Shown: piece by piece, positions 18,326 to 28,251 of the stretch
How the letters are laid out: each line of letters opens with the position of its first letter
How positions within the stretch are numbered: position 1 is the stretch's first letter
Assembly: GCA_018335195.1 (NCBI GenBank)
Contig: JAGXKN010000017.1
Location: 1-64,000, forward strand
Reading direction: 5' to 3'
DNA length: 64,000 nucleotides
DNA from: Desulfobacterales bacterium
Lineage (GTDB): Bacteria; Desulfobacterota; Desulfobacteria; Desulfobacterales; Desulfosalsimonadaceae
The notes under the pieces: generated by a model
What the model was told of the DNA's origin: nothing
The model's input: the letters and a program-made list of their open reading frames with translations, nothing else
Databases searched by the model: none
Made by a program: the position numbers and the translations under genes

Positions 18326-21181
18326 ATGATGCGCAAGGAAACCGACAAGATCATCATCCGGGGTGCCAGGCAGCACAACCTGAAAAATATCGATGTGGAT
18401 TTGCCGCGCAATCAGATGGTCGTGATCACCGGGCTTTCCGGATCCGGCAAGTCCACCCTGGCTTTTGACACTCTATATGCCGAAGGCCAGCGCAGGTACG
18501 TGGAATCCCTGTCCACGTATGCCCGGCAGTTCCTGGAGCGCATGGAAAAGCCGGATGTGGACCAGATCGAGGGGCTGTCGCCGGCCATTGCCATTGAACA
18601 AAATAGCGGCGGGCACAATCCGCGTTCCACGGTCGGCACGGTAACCGAAATTTACGATTACCTCAGGCTCCTGTTTGCCCGGGCCGGCACGCCGCATTGC
18701 AACAGGTGCGGACGGCCGATTACCTCCCAGTCCATTGACCAGATCGTGGACCGGGTTATGTCCATGCCCGAGGGCACACGGATTATTATCCTTGCGCCCC
18801 TGGTCAGCGGGCAGAAGGGGACGCATGAGCGGCTGCTTGCCTGGTTGAGAAAGGAGGGCTTTGCCCGGGTTAAGGTCGACGGCGAGATCCGGGAGCTTGA
18901 CAGTGTGGGCAAGCTGGCTAAAACCCGAAAGCACAATATTGCGGTGGTAGTCGACCGCTTGGTGGTCAAGCAGAACATGCGCAACCGGCTGGCCGATTCC
19001 CTGGAGCTTGCCTTGTCCCATTCCGAGGGATTTGCGGTGGTGGAATCCCCGGACAACAAGGACGGCGATCCGCTTTTATTTTCCGAAAAGGCTGCATGCA
19101 TGCATTGCGGCATCCGTTACCCGGAGCTTACCCCGGCCAGCTTTTCCTTTAATTCCCCCCAGGGGGCTTGTCCAAAATGCGACGGCTTGGGTACCACAAT
19201 GGAGTTCGATCCGGACCTGATCATTGCAGATCCCGATCTCTCGCTGCGCGAAGGCGCAGTACGCCCCTGGGCCAACCGGAACTCCGTGCATTTTGCCGAA
19301 TTCCTGGACGCATTGACGCGTCATTACGGGGTGGACATTTATACGCCTTACCGGGATCTGCCGGAACGTTTCAGGCAGGTGCTGCTGTACGGGTCCGGGG
19401 ATGAGGAGATTCCTTTTTACATGACCCGGGCAAATCGCCGGGTGGATTTTACCCGGCCCTTTGAAGGCGTGATTCCGAACCTGCAGCGACGTTACGTGGA
19501 AACCGACTCCAATGCCGCGCGCGAAGATATCAAGCAGTACATGAACTTTGCGCCGTGCCCCGAGTGCGCAGGGTCCCGGCTGAATTCGGTCAGCAGCGCC
19601 GTGCGTGTGAGCAACATGACCCTCCCGGAGATTACCGCTTTTTCCGTGGAAGGGGCATTTGACTTTTTCAGTATGCTCAGCCTGGAAGGCAAAAAAGGGG
19701 TGATCGCAGACCGGATCGTTCGGGAGATCACCGAGCGGCTCGGTTTCCTGAAAAATGTCGGCCTTTCCTACCTGACCCTGGACCGGGCGGCAAGCACTCT
19801 TTCCGGCGGTGAGAGCCAGCGCATTCGCCTGGCCACCCAGATCGGCTCCAAGCTCACCGGCGTGCTTTACGTGCTTGATGAACCCAGCATCGGCCTGCAT
19901 CAGCGGGATAACCGGCGGCTGCTGGAAACGCTTTTTCAGATGCGGGATCTGGGCAATACCGTGCTGGTGGTGGAACATGATGAGAACACCATCCGTTCGG
20001 CCGACCACGTGGTGGATATGGGGCCGGAAGCCGGGGTCAAGGGCGGGTACCTGGTATTTTCCGGCAGCCCGCAGCAGCTGGCGCAGTCGGCGGATTCCCT
20101 TACCGGGCAATATCTTGCCGGTAAAAGGCGGATTGAGACCCCGGAGATCCGGCGCCAGGCAGGAAATGCGCATTTTGTCATCCGCGGGGCCTGTGAAAAC
20201 AACCTGAAAGACATTGATGTTTCCTTCCCGCTCGGCTCATTTATTTGTGTCACCGGGGTGTCTGGCTCGGGCAAGTCCACCCTGGTGATCGAGACCCTGT
20301 ACCGGGTGCTTGCCCGAAGACTCTACCGATCCGGCGTGCCGCCGGGAAAGCATGCTTCTGTGGAGGGATACGAGCATATCGACAAGGTGATCAACATCAA
20401 TCAGTCGCCCATCGGGCGCACGCCCCGGTCCAATCCCGGAACCTACACGGGGGTGTTTTCGTTTATCCGGGAGCTGTTTGCCAAGACCCCCGAGGCCCGA
20501 AAGCGCGGGTATAAGTCGGGACGATTTTCCTTTAACATCCGGGGCGGGCGCTGCGAGGCGTGCAACGGAGACGGGATCATCAAGATTGAGATGCATTTTC
20601 TGCCTGATATCTTCGTGCCATGCGACGTATGCAACGGCAAACGTTACAACCGCGAAACCCTGGAGGTCAAGTACAAGGGAAAGAATATCTCAGAAGTGCT
20701 TGATATGACGGTAAACCAGGCGATGCGGTTTTTTCGGAACATCGGAAATATCCGGGTGAAGCTCCAGACCCTGGTGGACGTGGGTCTGGGCTATATTCGA
20801 CTGGGCCAGCCGGCAACCACGCTTTCCGGCGGAGAGGCCCAACGGGTCAAGCTCTCGCGTGAACTGGCAAAGCGCGATACCGGCCGCACGCTGTATATCC
20901 TGGACGAGCCCACGACCGGGCTTCACATGGAGGATATCAAGCAACTGCTTTCCGTGTTAAACCGGCTGGTGGAGGCGGGAAATAGTGTGGTGGTGATCGA
21001 GCACAACCTGGATGTGATCAAGTATGCCGATCATGTGATCGACTTGGGGCCCGAAGGCGGCGATGCGGGCGGGCAGGTGGTTGCCACCGGCACTCCGGAG
21101 GCAGTGGCAGCAAACCCGGAGTCGCATACGGGTGCATTTCTGCGCGATGTTCTGGAAGCAAACGCGGTTTCCCGGCAATAG
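18326..21181 (+). CDS. uvrA: Excinuclease ABC subunit UvrA
   Basis: 951 aa, standard length. Damage-recognition ATPase of nucleotide excision repair. Two ABC modules each have a Walker A ([20 protein letters not shown]) and signature ([18 protein letters not shown]). Zinc-binding modules are CMHCGI with CPKCDGLG, and CEACNGDG with [10 protein letters not shown]. Two adjacent ATGs at 18326/18329 are equivalent start candidates. It is close behind pdxA and ends at a terminator. Confidence 0.97.
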   Translation: MMRKETDKIIIRGARQHNLKNIDVDLPRNQMVVITGLSGSGKSTLAFDTLYAEGQRRYVESLSTYARQFLERMEKPDVDQIEGLSPAIAIEQNSGGHNPRSTVGTVTEIYDYLRLLFARAGTPHCNRCGRPITSQSIDQIVDRVMSMPEGTRIIILAPLVSGQKGTHERLLAWLRKEGFARVKVDGEIRELDSVGKLAKTRKHNIAVVVDRLVVKQNMRNRLADSLELALSHSEGFAVVESPDNKDGDPLLFSEKAACMHCGIRYPELTPASFSFNSPQGACPKCDGLGTTMEFDPDLIIADPDLSLREGAVRPWANRNSVHFAEFLDALTRHYGVDIYTPYRDLPERFRQVLLYGSGDEEIPFYMTRANRRVDFTRPFEGVIPNLQRRYVETDSNAAREDIKQYMNFAPCPECAGSRLNSVSSAVRVSNMTLPEITAFSVEGAFDFFSMLSLEGKKGVIADRIVREITERLGFLKNVGLSYLTLDRAASTLSGGESQRIRLATQIGSKLTGVLYVLDEPSIGLHQRDNRRLLETLFQMRDLGNTVLVVEHDENTIRSADHVVDMGPEAGVKGGYLVFSGSPQQLAQSADSLTGQYLAGKRRIETPEIRRQAGNAHFVIRGACENNLKDIDVSFPLGSFICVTGVSGSGKSTLVIETLYRVLARRLYRSGVPPGKHASVEGYEHIDKVININQSPIGRTPRSNPGTYTGVFSFIRELFAKTPEARKRGYKSGRFSFNIRGGRCEACNGDGIIKIEMHFLPDIFVPCDVCNGKRYNRETLEVKYKGKNISEVLDMTVNQAMRFFRNIGNIRVKLQTLVDVGLGYIRLGQPATTLSGGEAQRVKLSRELAKRDTGRTLYILDEPTTGLHMEDIKQLLSVLNRLVEAGNSVVVIEHNLDVIKYADHVIDLGPEGGDAGGQVVATGTPEAVAANPESHTGAFLRDVLEANAVSRQ

Positions 21182-21221
21182 GCAAATGCCGCCGCCCGGG
21201 AAACCGTTTTAAAATAAAAAA

Positions 21222-21255
21222 AAGCCTCTGCCGGGAAATTGCCGGGCAGAGGCTT
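21222..21255. terminator. Bidirectional intrinsic terminator
   Basis: AAGCCTCTGCC (21222-21232) pairs perfectly with GGCAGAGGCTT (21245-21255), with an A-run before and T-rich sequence after. It lies between converging uvrA and atpE and probably serves both. Confidence 0.92.
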
Positions 21256-21278
21256 TTCATTTTTTCAGCAGTTGCTGA

Positions 21279-21560
21279 CTACACCCCGAGCAGCGTGTTG
21301 ACAACGCCTGCCATGGGGGTTGCGTAGATGATAATCAGCGAGACAACCAGTGCATAAATACACAGGGACTCGATCATGGCCAGGCCGATGAGCATGGTCA
21401 CGGTGACTTTACCGGAGGATTCGGGATTGCGGGCGATCCCTTCCACCGCGGATCTCAGGCCGATTCCCTGGGCGATGCCGCAGCCGAAAGCCGCAATCGC
21501 GATGCCGAAACCGGCGGCTGTCACACAAGCGATAAAGAATTGTAATGCTTCAGCTTCCAT
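21279..21560 (-). CDS. atpE: ATP synthase F0 subunit c with Na+-type ion site
   Basis: 93 aa, two membrane helices joined by the polar loop ARNPE. Ring subunit that carries the coupling ion. The ion-site residues are Gln31 in helix 1 and Glu64, Ser65 and Tyr69 in helix 2. These match Gln32, Glu65, Ser66 and Tyr70 of the Na+-dependent Ilyobacter/Propionigenium enzymes, with identical spacing. Sodium coupling is therefore likely, but not proven. AGGGAGG precedes the ATG. It is the last gene of a leftward atpZ-atpI-atpB-atpE operon; F1 genes are not in this window. Confidence 0.94.
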   Translation of the reverse strand: MEAEALQFFIACVTAAGFGIAIAAFGCGIAQGIGLRSAVEGIARNPESSGKVTVTMLIGLAMIESLCIYALVVSLIIIYATPMAGVVNTLLGV

Positions 21561-21645
21561 TTAAAAACCTCCCTTGAATAATGAGTTTACGTTACCGGCT
21601 TCTTCCAAAAACCGTGTTTATAACATCCCAATGGGATTATGAATG

Positions 21646-22335
21646 CTAGTGCGCTTCTTCCATGGCTGCTGAAAAATACATCACCGAAAGCAGATAGAAG
21701 ATGAATGCCTGGACGAATGCCACGAATATGCCCATCGCCATGATCGGCAGGGGCGCAAAAAAGGCGCCTGCCAGCATGAACAGGATAACAAGCACCAGTT
21801 CGTGGCCCATCATGTTGCCGAAAAGCCGGAAGGACAGGGAAAGGACCCGGGCCAGGTGGCCGATAATCTCGATGGGCATGATAATGGGGATCATCCACCA
21901 GACCGGTCCGAGAAAGTGTTTAATATAACCGAATCCATGACATTTCACACCCACGTACTGGGTAAAGAAAAATACCGGTACGGCGCAGGACAGCGGGGTG
22001 TTTAAATCCGCGGTGGGAGCAGTAAATCCCGGTATCAGCCCGAGGACGTTGGATACGAAGATGTAGATGAAAATCGTGGCCACAAACGGAAAAAACCACC
22101 GGCCTTCCTCGCCGGCCACGTCCACGGTGAATTCTTCAAGGCCCGAGAGAAACAGTTCAAATACGTTCTGCGCCTTGTTCGGGATCATGCTGATCTGCCT
22201 GGCGCCGAGGGCGCCCAAAATGATCAGAATTGCCATGACCACCCACGTGTAAATCACGTGCGGGTAGGCGTGGGCGAAGTGATCCAGCCCGACCAGTTCA
22301 AACAGCTTCACGAAAATAAGAAACGGATGTTCCAC
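21646..22335 (-). CDS. atpB: ATP synthase F0 subunit a
   Basis: 229 aa stator membrane protein forming the ion half-channels. The essential arginine helix appears as SLSFRLFGNMMGHELV, and the C-terminal helix as IFVAFVQAFIFYLLSVMYF. The start is GTG with AAGGAGG 9 nt upstream, immediately after the atpI stop; a longer in-frame start would lie within atpI and is not conserved. Confidence 0.95.
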   Translation of the reverse strand: MEHPFLIFVKLFELVGLDHFAHAYPHVIYTWVVMAILIILGALGARQISMIPNKAQNVFELFLSGLEEFTVDVAGEEGRWFFPFVATIFIYIFVSNVLGLIPGFTAPTADLNTPLSCAVPVFFFTQYVGVKCHGFGYIKHFLGPVWWMIPIIMPIEIIGHLARVLSLSFRLFGNMMGHELVLVILFMLAGAFFAPLPIMAMGIFVAFVQAFIFYLLSVMYFSAAMEEAH

Positions 22336-22336
22336 T

Positions 22337-22723
22337 TCAGACCGCCTCCTTGGATAGAAGTTTGGTAAGTTCCCGGATTGTGGCCAGCATAATGCTTGCC
22401 ACAACAATCGAAAGACCGATAAATAACCCTAGCGGTTCCACGTATCCGCCGGAGATCAGCAGGAACAGGATGATTCCGCTGATCACGAATCGGATATAAT
22501 ACTTGACCAGCACCACGTTGTGAGATGTCAGATGCGGGGGCGTCAATGCCCGCCTCAGGGTTCTGTGAAGAAGGTGAAAGTTGACGGTGGCAATCAGGCC
22601 GCCGGCAATAATGCCCAGGGCAAAATCCGGAGGCGCAGCCAGGGTTCCGGCAATACTGACAATTGCAAACAGAATCCAGTTCGTCCAGATAACAAATTTG
22701 AGCAGACGCTTTTGTACAACCAT
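22337..22723 (-). CDS. atpI: ATP synthase subunit I
   Basis: 128 aa with four hydrophobic helices, the standard size and position for AtpI directly ahead of atpB. AtpI proteins assist c-ring assembly or divalent cation transport. GAGG lies about 9 nt before the ATG. Its stop is 1 nt before the atpB GTG. Confidence 0.85.
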   Translation of the reverse strand: MVVQKRLLKFVIWTNWILFAIVSIAGTLAAPPDFALGIIAGGLIATVNFHLLHRTLRRALTPPHLTSHNVVLVKYYIRFVISGIILFLLISGGYVEPLGLFIGLSIVVASIMLATIRELTKLLSKEAV

Positions 22724-22735
22724 TCTATAAAAGCC

Positions 22736-22954
22736 TCAAATGTTTCTGCTGCGTTTCATGGCCCGGTAGATATTGCTGAAACCCGCAAGGATGCCGAATC
22801 CCAGAAATATAAACATGAATACGGGAGTGCTGTTAAACAACCGGTCCAGCCCCAGCCCGATAAACAGACCGATAAATATGGCCAATGCGACCGAAAAGCC
22901 GAGGCTGCTGTAATAAGCCAGCTCCCGGAACATCTGCCTGGTTTCCCTTTTCAT
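22736..22954 (-). CDS. atpZ: AtpZ/AtpI family protein
   Basis: 72 aa with two membrane helices (LGFSVALAIFIGLFIGLGLD and VFMFIFLGFGILAGF). This is the AtpZ-type small protein that heads F0 operons. Start ATG 22954 has GGAGG upstream; an earlier in-frame start would add 18 residues without a ribosome-binding site. It is the first gene of the F0 operon and is 12 bp from atpI. Confidence 0.85.
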   Translation of the reverse strand: MKRETRQMFRELAYYSSLGFSVALAIFIGLFIGLGLDRLFNSTPVFMFIFLGFGILAGFSNIYRAMKRSRNI

Positions 22955-23075
22955 ATTCGCCTCCGGGCAAGAAATTTCCCAGGCTGCTAAAAGTCGATTT
23001 TTTACCACAGCTAAATCCCGGGGTCAATAAAAAACGGACCAATCGTCTGTGCATTGCAGGGAGAAAATGCCTTTT

Positions 23076-24767
23076 CTATCGGCTCAGGCGGCGATACTTG
23101 ATCCGGTGGGGCCGTTCGGCCTCAGCACCCAGCCGCTTTTTGCGGTCCGCCTCGTAGTCAACGTAATTCCCTTCCACCCAGACAATCTGGCTGTCGCCTT
23201 CAAAGGCCAGGATGTGGGTGGCAATGCGGTCGAGAAACCAGCGGTCGTGGCTGATGACCACGGCACACCCGGCAAAGTTTTCCAGGGCGGTTTCCAGGGC
23301 GCGCAGGGTGTTGACATCCAGGTCGTTTGTGGGTTCGTCAAGCAGGATGACGTTTGCGCCCTGCTTGAGCATGCGGGCCATGTGCAAGCGGTTTCGCTCG
23401 CCGCCGGAGAGCATGTTCACTTTTTTCTGCTGGTCCGCGCCTGAAAAGTTGAACCTGGAGACATAGGCCCGGGACTTGACCTCCACGTCGCCGAGCCGGA
23501 TGACGTCCTCGCCGTCGGATATCGCCTCCCATACGGTTTTTTCCGAGTCCAGGCTGGCCCGGCTTTGTTCCACGTAAGCCAGGCGTACGGTATCGCCGAT
23601 GCGTAACTTCCCGGAATCCGGATTTTCATCTCCGGTGATCATCCGGAACAGGGTTGTCTTGCCGGCGCCGTTGGGGCCCACCACGCCGACAATGCCTCCC
23701 GGCGGCAGGCTGAAGGTCATGTCTTCGACCAGCAGTCGGTCCCCGTAAGCCTTGGATACCTGGTCTGCCTCGACAACCACCTTGCCCAGCCGTGGCCCCG
23801 GCGGGATGTAGATCTGCATCTCCTTGACCCGTTCCGGACCCTGCTGGGAGAGCAACTGCTCGTAGCTCTGGATGCGGGCCTTGGACTTGCTCTGCCGGGC
23901 CTTGGGAGACATGCGGATCCATTCCAGTTCCCGTTCCAGGGTTTTTTTCCGCTGGGTCTCGGCCTTTTCCTCCTGCCAGAGCCGTTCCTGCTTCTGCTCC
24001 AGCCAGGAGGTGTAATTTCCCTTCCAGGGCACGCCGCGACCGCGGTCCAGCTCCAGGATCCAGCCGGCCACGTTGTCGAGAAAGTACCGGTCATGGGTGA
24101 CTGCGATCACTGTGCCTTCGTACTCTTGCAGGTGCCGTTCCAGCCAGGCCACGGTTTCGGCATCCAGGTGGTTGGTGGGCTCATCGAGCAGCAGGATGTC
24201 GGGTTTCTGCAGAAGAATCCGGCAAAGGGCCACCCGGCGGCGTTCGCCGCCGGAGATCACTTTTACGGGCGTATCGCCTTCCGGGCAGCGAAGCGCCTCC
24301 ATGGCCATTTCCAGGCGCGAGTCAATGTCCCAGGCATCCGCGGCCTCGAGCTTTTCCTGGACCTCTGCCTGGCGCTGGATCAGTTTGTCCATCTCCTCGT
24401 CGCTCATGGGCTCGGCAAACTGTTCATTGATCCGGTCGTATTCGGCCATCAGCGCCATGGTGTCGGTCACTGCTTCTTCCACGACCTGCCGGACGGTCTT
24501 TTCATCGTCCAGCTCGGGCTCCTGTTCGAGCAGGCCGACCGTGTATCCCGGGCTCATGGCCACCTCGCCGTTGTACTCCTTGTCCCTGCCGGCCATGATC
24601 CGGAGCAGGGTGCTTTTGCCTGCGCCGTTTAAGCCGAGCACGCCGATCTTGGCCCCGTAAAAGTAGGATAGGGAAATGTCCTCGATAATCGGTTTTTTAT
24701 AGTGATACTTGCTCACCCGGTTCATGGAGCAGATGACTTTGTTTGGCTGTTGCTGCTGCTGAGTCAT
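23076..24767 (-). CDS. ettA: ABC-F translation factor EttA
   Basis: 563 aa with two ABC domains and no membrane segments. Walker A motifs GLNGAGKST and GPNGAGKTT, signatures SGGERRRVALC and SGGERNRLHMARM, and LLDEPTNHLD/LLDEPTNDLD Walker B segments are all present. The linker contains the arginine/lysine-rich EttA region. It gates ribosomal entry into elongation according to energy state. The start MTQQQQQ has AGGAGA upstream. Confidence 0.93.
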   Translation of the reverse strand: MTQQQQQPNKVICSMNRVSKYHYKKPIIEDISLSYFYGAKIGVLGLNGAGKSTLLRIMAGRDKEYNGEVAMSPGYTVGLLEQEPELDDEKTVRQVVEEAVTDTMALMAEYDRINEQFAEPMSDEEMDKLIQRQAEVQEKLEAADAWDIDSRLEMAMEALRCPEGDTPVKVISGGERRRVALCRILLQKPDILLLDEPTNHLDAETVAWLERHLQEYEGTVIAVTHDRYFLDNVAGWILELDRGRGVPWKGNYTSWLEQKQERLWQEEKAETQRKKTLERELEWIRMSPKARQSKSKARIQSYEQLLSQQGPERVKEMQIYIPPGPRLGKVVVEADQVSKAYGDRLLVEDMTFSLPPGGIVGVVGPNGAGKTTLFRMITGDENPDSGKLRIGDTVRLAYVEQSRASLDSEKTVWEAISDGEDVIRLGDVEVKSRAYVSRFNFSGADQQKKVNMLSGGERNRLHMARMLKQGANVILLDEPTNDLDVNTLRALETALENFAGCAVVISHDRWFLDRIATHILAFEGDSQIVWVEGNYVDYEADRKKRLGAEAERPHRIKYRRLSR

Positions 24768-24838
24768 AGCGAAGTTTTTCTCCTGTTTGATTCCGCAGGT
24801 GCCGATCAATAACTTTATTGCCCGCGGGACGGGAATTC

Positions 24839-24866
24839 AGGGACGAACCTGTGTGTGTTCGTCCCT
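24839..24866. repeat. REP-like perfect hairpin
   Basis: AGGGACGAAC (24839-24848) and GTTCGTCCCT (24857-24866) are perfect inverted repeats around an 8-nt GT-rich loop. There is no T-run on either strand, so it does not look like an intrinsic terminator. It lies between yhbY and ettA, both leftward. Confidence 0.6.
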
Positions 24867-24925
24867 ACGGATATAGGATCGTCAATTTTCGTCCACTTTT
24901 CGGATATCAGTTCGTTTCCGCGAGT

Positions 24926-25231
24926 TCAAGACAATTGGATCTTGCGCTTTTCCGGATCCGGATGCCGCCGGTAAAAAATGGCCATGTGGCCGATCATGCC
25001 CACTAGTTCGGACCCGGTCTCGTTTTCGATGGTGCCGGAGATGGCTTTTTTCTGATCCTTGTCCTTGAAATCCAGGAACTTGATCTTGATCAGCTCATGG
25101 GTATCGAGTGCTTCGTTGACTGCCTCGATCACCGCAGGGGAAAGCCCATTCTGGCCGATCATCACGTGCGGCTTGATCCCGTGGGCAAGCCCCCGCAGAT
25201 GCGTGCGTTGGTGGCCCTTGAGTGTCTGCAA
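24926..25231 (-). CDS. yhbY: YhbY/CRS1-type RNA-binding protein
   Basis: 101 aa, a single CRM domain. The GxxG-type loop region LAHGIKPHVMIGQNGLS is typical, as is LIKIKF. Such proteins bind pre-50S ribosomes. Start is TTG with GGAGGAAAATAT directly upstream, a convincing ribosome-binding site. Confidence 0.9.
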   Translation of the reverse strand: MQTLKGHQRTHLRGLAHGIKPHVMIGQNGLSPAVIEAVNEALDTHELIKIKFLDFKDKDQKKAISGTIENETGSELVGMIGHMAIFYRRHPDPEKRKIQLS

Positions 25232-25290
25232 ATATTTTCCTCCGGTATTTGGTGATTTACTCTGGCTTGCGAATTGCCGGTTTCAGTGGT

Positions 25291-25617
25291 ATGGATACGG
25301 TGTCCCGGGTATACCGGAACGACCCGGTTTTTTTCAACAAAGAATTGCACAAGGAAACAGTTTTGGCCAAGCGACCGATTACACCGGCATATATCATATT
25401 CTACATTCTCTTTCTTCCGGATTCGTGGCGGATTGCCGCAGGACTCGCTGCCGGGGTGTTTCTGACCCCCTACGTGACTCGGCCCGAGATGGGAACAGGC
25501 GGGCAGGCCATGATGTTTGTGATGCTCGTGGCCATGGGGTATGCGGCCTTTGGTATCCCGGCCCGGTTGATTACCGGAAAATTAAAGAAATGGTTCCTGG
25601 GCGATAGATATGGATAG
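25291..25617 (+). CDS. Hypothetical membrane protein
   Basis: 108 aa. Two or three hydrophobic helices (AYIIFYILFLPDSW; AAGLAAGVFL; AMMFVMLVAMGYAAFGIPA) follow a polar N-terminus. I recognise no family. The gene is divergent from yhbY, and longer in-frame versions would overlap the yhbY start, so ATG 25291 is preferred, although its Shine-Dalgarno is weak. Confidence 0.5.
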   Translation: MDTVSRVYRNDPVFFNKELHKETVLAKRPITPAYIIFYILFLPDSWRIAAGLAAGVFLTPYVTRPEMGTGGQAMMFVMLVAMGYAAFGIPARLITGKLKKWFLGDRYG

Positions 25618-25677
25618 TGACAAATGTGTTCTGCAGCGCCCGTTGATCCGCTGAATTCCTGAAGGTAACCCGGGGAG

Positions 25678-26583
25678 TTAACCACCCGGTTCGATCGGTC
25701 CGCTTTTCATGACTTGGCCGGGAAGCGGACGGGCCAGAAATTTTTCCAGCTGGCGGGCGGCTTTGATGAGGGTGGATAGCTGCATTCCGGTATCAACGCC
25801 CATGGACTCAAACATGAACACCGCGTCTTCCGTGGCCAGGTTGCCTGCGGCCTGCGGTACGTTCGGGCATCCGCCGATGCCGCCCAGAGAGGTGTCAAAC
25901 ATGGTGATTCCGGCCAGATACCCGGCATACAGGTTGGCCATGGCGATGCCGCGGTTGTTGTGCAGGTGCAGGCAAAGGGCTGTCTCCGGCAGATGCTCCC
26001 TGAAAAAGGCGATCGTCTCGGTGAGCTGTTTCGGGTTTGCCATGCCCGTGGTGTCTGCAAGCGTGATGCGGTCGGCGCCGCGCCGGACAAACTGCCGCGC
26101 AATGGAAAGCACGTCAGATACTGGCACCCGGCCTTTGTAGGGGCAGCCAAAGGACGTGGCAATGGCGGCTGCCACGGGTATCCGGTATTCGGCAGCCGCT
26201 GAAAAGATTGCTTCCAGATCGGCAAGGGACTCGCTGATGCTGCGGTCCACGTTTTCGCGATTGTGGGCCTCGGAGGCAGACACAAACACGATTAGCCGGT
26301 CTACGCCGGCATCCATGGCCGCCCGGGCGCCTTTCAGATTGGGCACCATGACTTCATGCCGCAGGCCGCTGCGCTTGACCCGGGCCATTACATCGGCTGC
26401 ATCCCGGAGCTGGGGGACGACCCGGGAACTGACAAACGAGGTGGTTTCCAGGTACGTGACCCCGGCCCGGGCCAGGGCGTCTATGATTGCCAGTTTGTCC
26501 GCTGTGGAAACAAAACCGTTCTCGGACTGAAGCCCATCTCGCAGGGCCACTTCCCGGATGATCACCCCGGGTGGATCATTCAT
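25678..26583 (-). CDS. Hydroxymethylglutaryl-CoA lyase
   Basis: 301 aa TIM-barrel of the DRE-metallolyase family. REVALRDGLQSE at the start, HLHNNRG (metal histidines) and the catalytic loop cysteine Cys239 in GGCPNVPQAAGN are all present. It cleaves HMG-CoA to acetyl-CoA and acetoacetate, the last step of leucine degradation. It overlaps the upstream acyl-CoA synthetase by 8 nt and is the last gene of that operon. Confidence 0.93.
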   Translation of the reverse strand: MNDPPGVIIREVALRDGLQSENGFVSTADKLAIIDALARAGVTYLETTSFVSSRVVPQLRDAADVMARVKRSGLRHEVMVPNLKGARAAMDAGVDRLIVFVSASEAHNRENVDRSISESLADLEAIFSAAAEYRIPVAAAIATSFGCPYKGRVPVSDVLSIARQFVRRGADRITLADTTGMANPKQLTETIAFFREHLPETALCLHLHNNRGIAMANLYAGYLAGITMFDTSLGGIGGCPNVPQAAGNLATEDAVFMFESMGVDTGMQLSTLIKAARQLEKFLARPLPGQVMKSGPIEPGG

Positions 26584-28207
26584 TGCCGAATACGTCCCTG
26601 TAGTTTTCGCGCATGTCGCGCTTTAACAGTTTGCCTGTCGGGGTTTTGGGCAGGGCGTCGACAAACATCACTTTCTTGGGCACCTTGAAGGGTGCCAGGT
26701 TTTTCCGGCACACTTCCAGAATTTCTTCTTCGGCAATGGTTTCGCCTTTTCTGGGCACCACCACCGCGGTCACGGCTTCCACCCACTTGGGATGGGGCAC
26801 GCCGATAACCGCCACTTCCTCCACCCGGCTGTCCAGGTACACGGCTTCCTCCACCTCCCGGGAGGGCACGTTTTCGCCGCCGGTTTTGACCATGTCCTTT
26901 TTGCGGTCCACCACCGTGATATACCCGTCTCCATCCAGCACGCCCAGATCCCCGGAGTGAAACCACCCGCCGCGCATGACATCATCGGTTTTTTCCGGAT
27001 CCTTGAAATACATCATCATGGCATGCGGTCCTTTGCCGCAGATCTCACCCGGCTTGTCAATCTCTTTGATGACCTCCCCGGTGTCGCTTTCCAGGTGGGT
27101 TTCCATGTTCAGGCCGGCGCGGCCAGCAGAGCCAAGCTTCTCCCAGGCATCCTCAGCCTTGAGGATGGTGTGGTAGGGCGCCAGCTCGGTCTGGCCGTAG
27201 TAATTGTAGACTTTTGTGCCGGGCAGCCGTTCCAGCAGCTCCCGCAGCACCTCCACGGGCATGATCGAGGCACCGTAGTAAAGCTTTTTTAGGCTTGACA
27301 GATCATGGGCGTCAAATTCCGGGTGCCGGAGGATGCCGATCCAGACCGTTGGCGGGGCAAACAGCATCGTCGCCCTGTATTTTTCCACGTTTTTCAGGAT
27401 TTCCCCGATATCCGGGGCCATCAGGATATTCGTGCCGCCGATGTAAAACATGGGGTTTAAAAACACGTCCCGCTGGGCACAGTGGTAGATGGGCATGGCG
27501 TTGATATTGATATCCGAGGTTTCGTAGCCGCCGTCAAAAATGCATCCCATGTACTCGGAAAGCAGTGCCTGGTTATTGATGATCACTCCCTTGGGCCGGG
27601 ATTCCGTGCCGCTGGTATAGGTCATCTGGCAGGGGTCCTCGATGCGCAGCAGCGTATCGGGTTCGGTATCCGGATATTTTCGGTACCAGTTGTCAAACTC
27701 CAGGAATCGTTCATCCGGGGGCGCCTGGCCGGCTCCCTGGTTTGACCAGATCAGGGTTTTGACAGTCGGCATCTCGGCAATCACGTCCTTGGCCAGGTCA
27801 TAAAGGGCGTCTTCAACAATGAATACCGTGCTTTCGCTGTGGTTGATACAGTATTGAATGTCTGGCCCGTGGAGCAGGTAGTTGATGGCCAGGTATACCG
27901 CCCCGGCCTTGCAGCAGCCCAGCCAGGTAAGCACGTGATGCAGGGTGTTGTGTGCGAGAATGGCCACCCGGTCGTATTTCTGCACCCCCAAGTCCAGTAA
28001 GGCATTGGCCGTCTGGTTGCACGTCTTTTCCAGTTCAGTGTAGCTCATGGCCTGATCCTGGAAAATCAGGGCGGTCTTGTCCGGGTGGTGATAGGCGCTG
28101 CGGCGGATCATGTCTGCAATAACCCACCGGTTAACGCGGTTGTAGCGATTGAGCAGATATTCGACGTTTTCCCGGTTCAATGTGTTGAAAGCGGCGTTTT
28201 CGTTCAT
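26576..28207 (-). CDS. AMP-forming acyl-CoA synthetase
   Basis: 543 aa adenylate-forming enzyme. The ATP-binding loop TYTSGTESRPKG, YYGQTE and GGWFHSGDLG, and a C-terminal catalytic lysine in KTPTGKLLKRDM, are present. It activates a carboxylic acid as its CoA thioester; chain length cannot be read. It lies between a second synthetase and HMG-CoA lyase, so branched-chain or short-chain acids are plausible substrates. Confidence 0.88.
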   Translation of the reverse strand: MNENAAFNTLNRENVEYLLNRYNRVNRWVIADMIRRSAYHHPDKTALIFQDQAMSYTELEKTCNQTANALLDLGVQKYDRVAILAHNTLHHVLTWLGCCKAGAVYLAINYLLHGPDIQYCINHSESTVFIVEDALYDLAKDVIAEMPTVKTLIWSNQGAGQAPPDERFLEFDNWYRKYPDTEPDTLLRIEDPCQMTYTSGTESRPKGVIINNQALLSEYMGCIFDGGYETSDININAMPIYHCAQRDVFLNPMFYIGGTNILMAPDIGEILKNVEKYRATMLFAPPTVWIGILRHPEFDAHDLSSLKKLYYGASIMPVEVLRELLERLPGTKVYNYYGQTELAPYHTILKAEDAWEKLGSAGRAGLNMETHLESDTGEVIKEIDKPGEICGKGPHAMMMYFKDPEKTDDVMRGGWFHSGDLGVLDGDGYITVVDRKKDMVKTGGENVPSREVEEAVYLDSRVEEVAVIGVPHPKWVEAVTAVVVPRKGETIAEEEILEVCRKNLAPFKVPKKVMFVDALPKTPTGKLLKRDMRENYRDVFGNE

Positions 28208-28251
28208 TTGATTTCCCTCCGCATTTGGTTTTCCATGGCAGACAAACGGGG

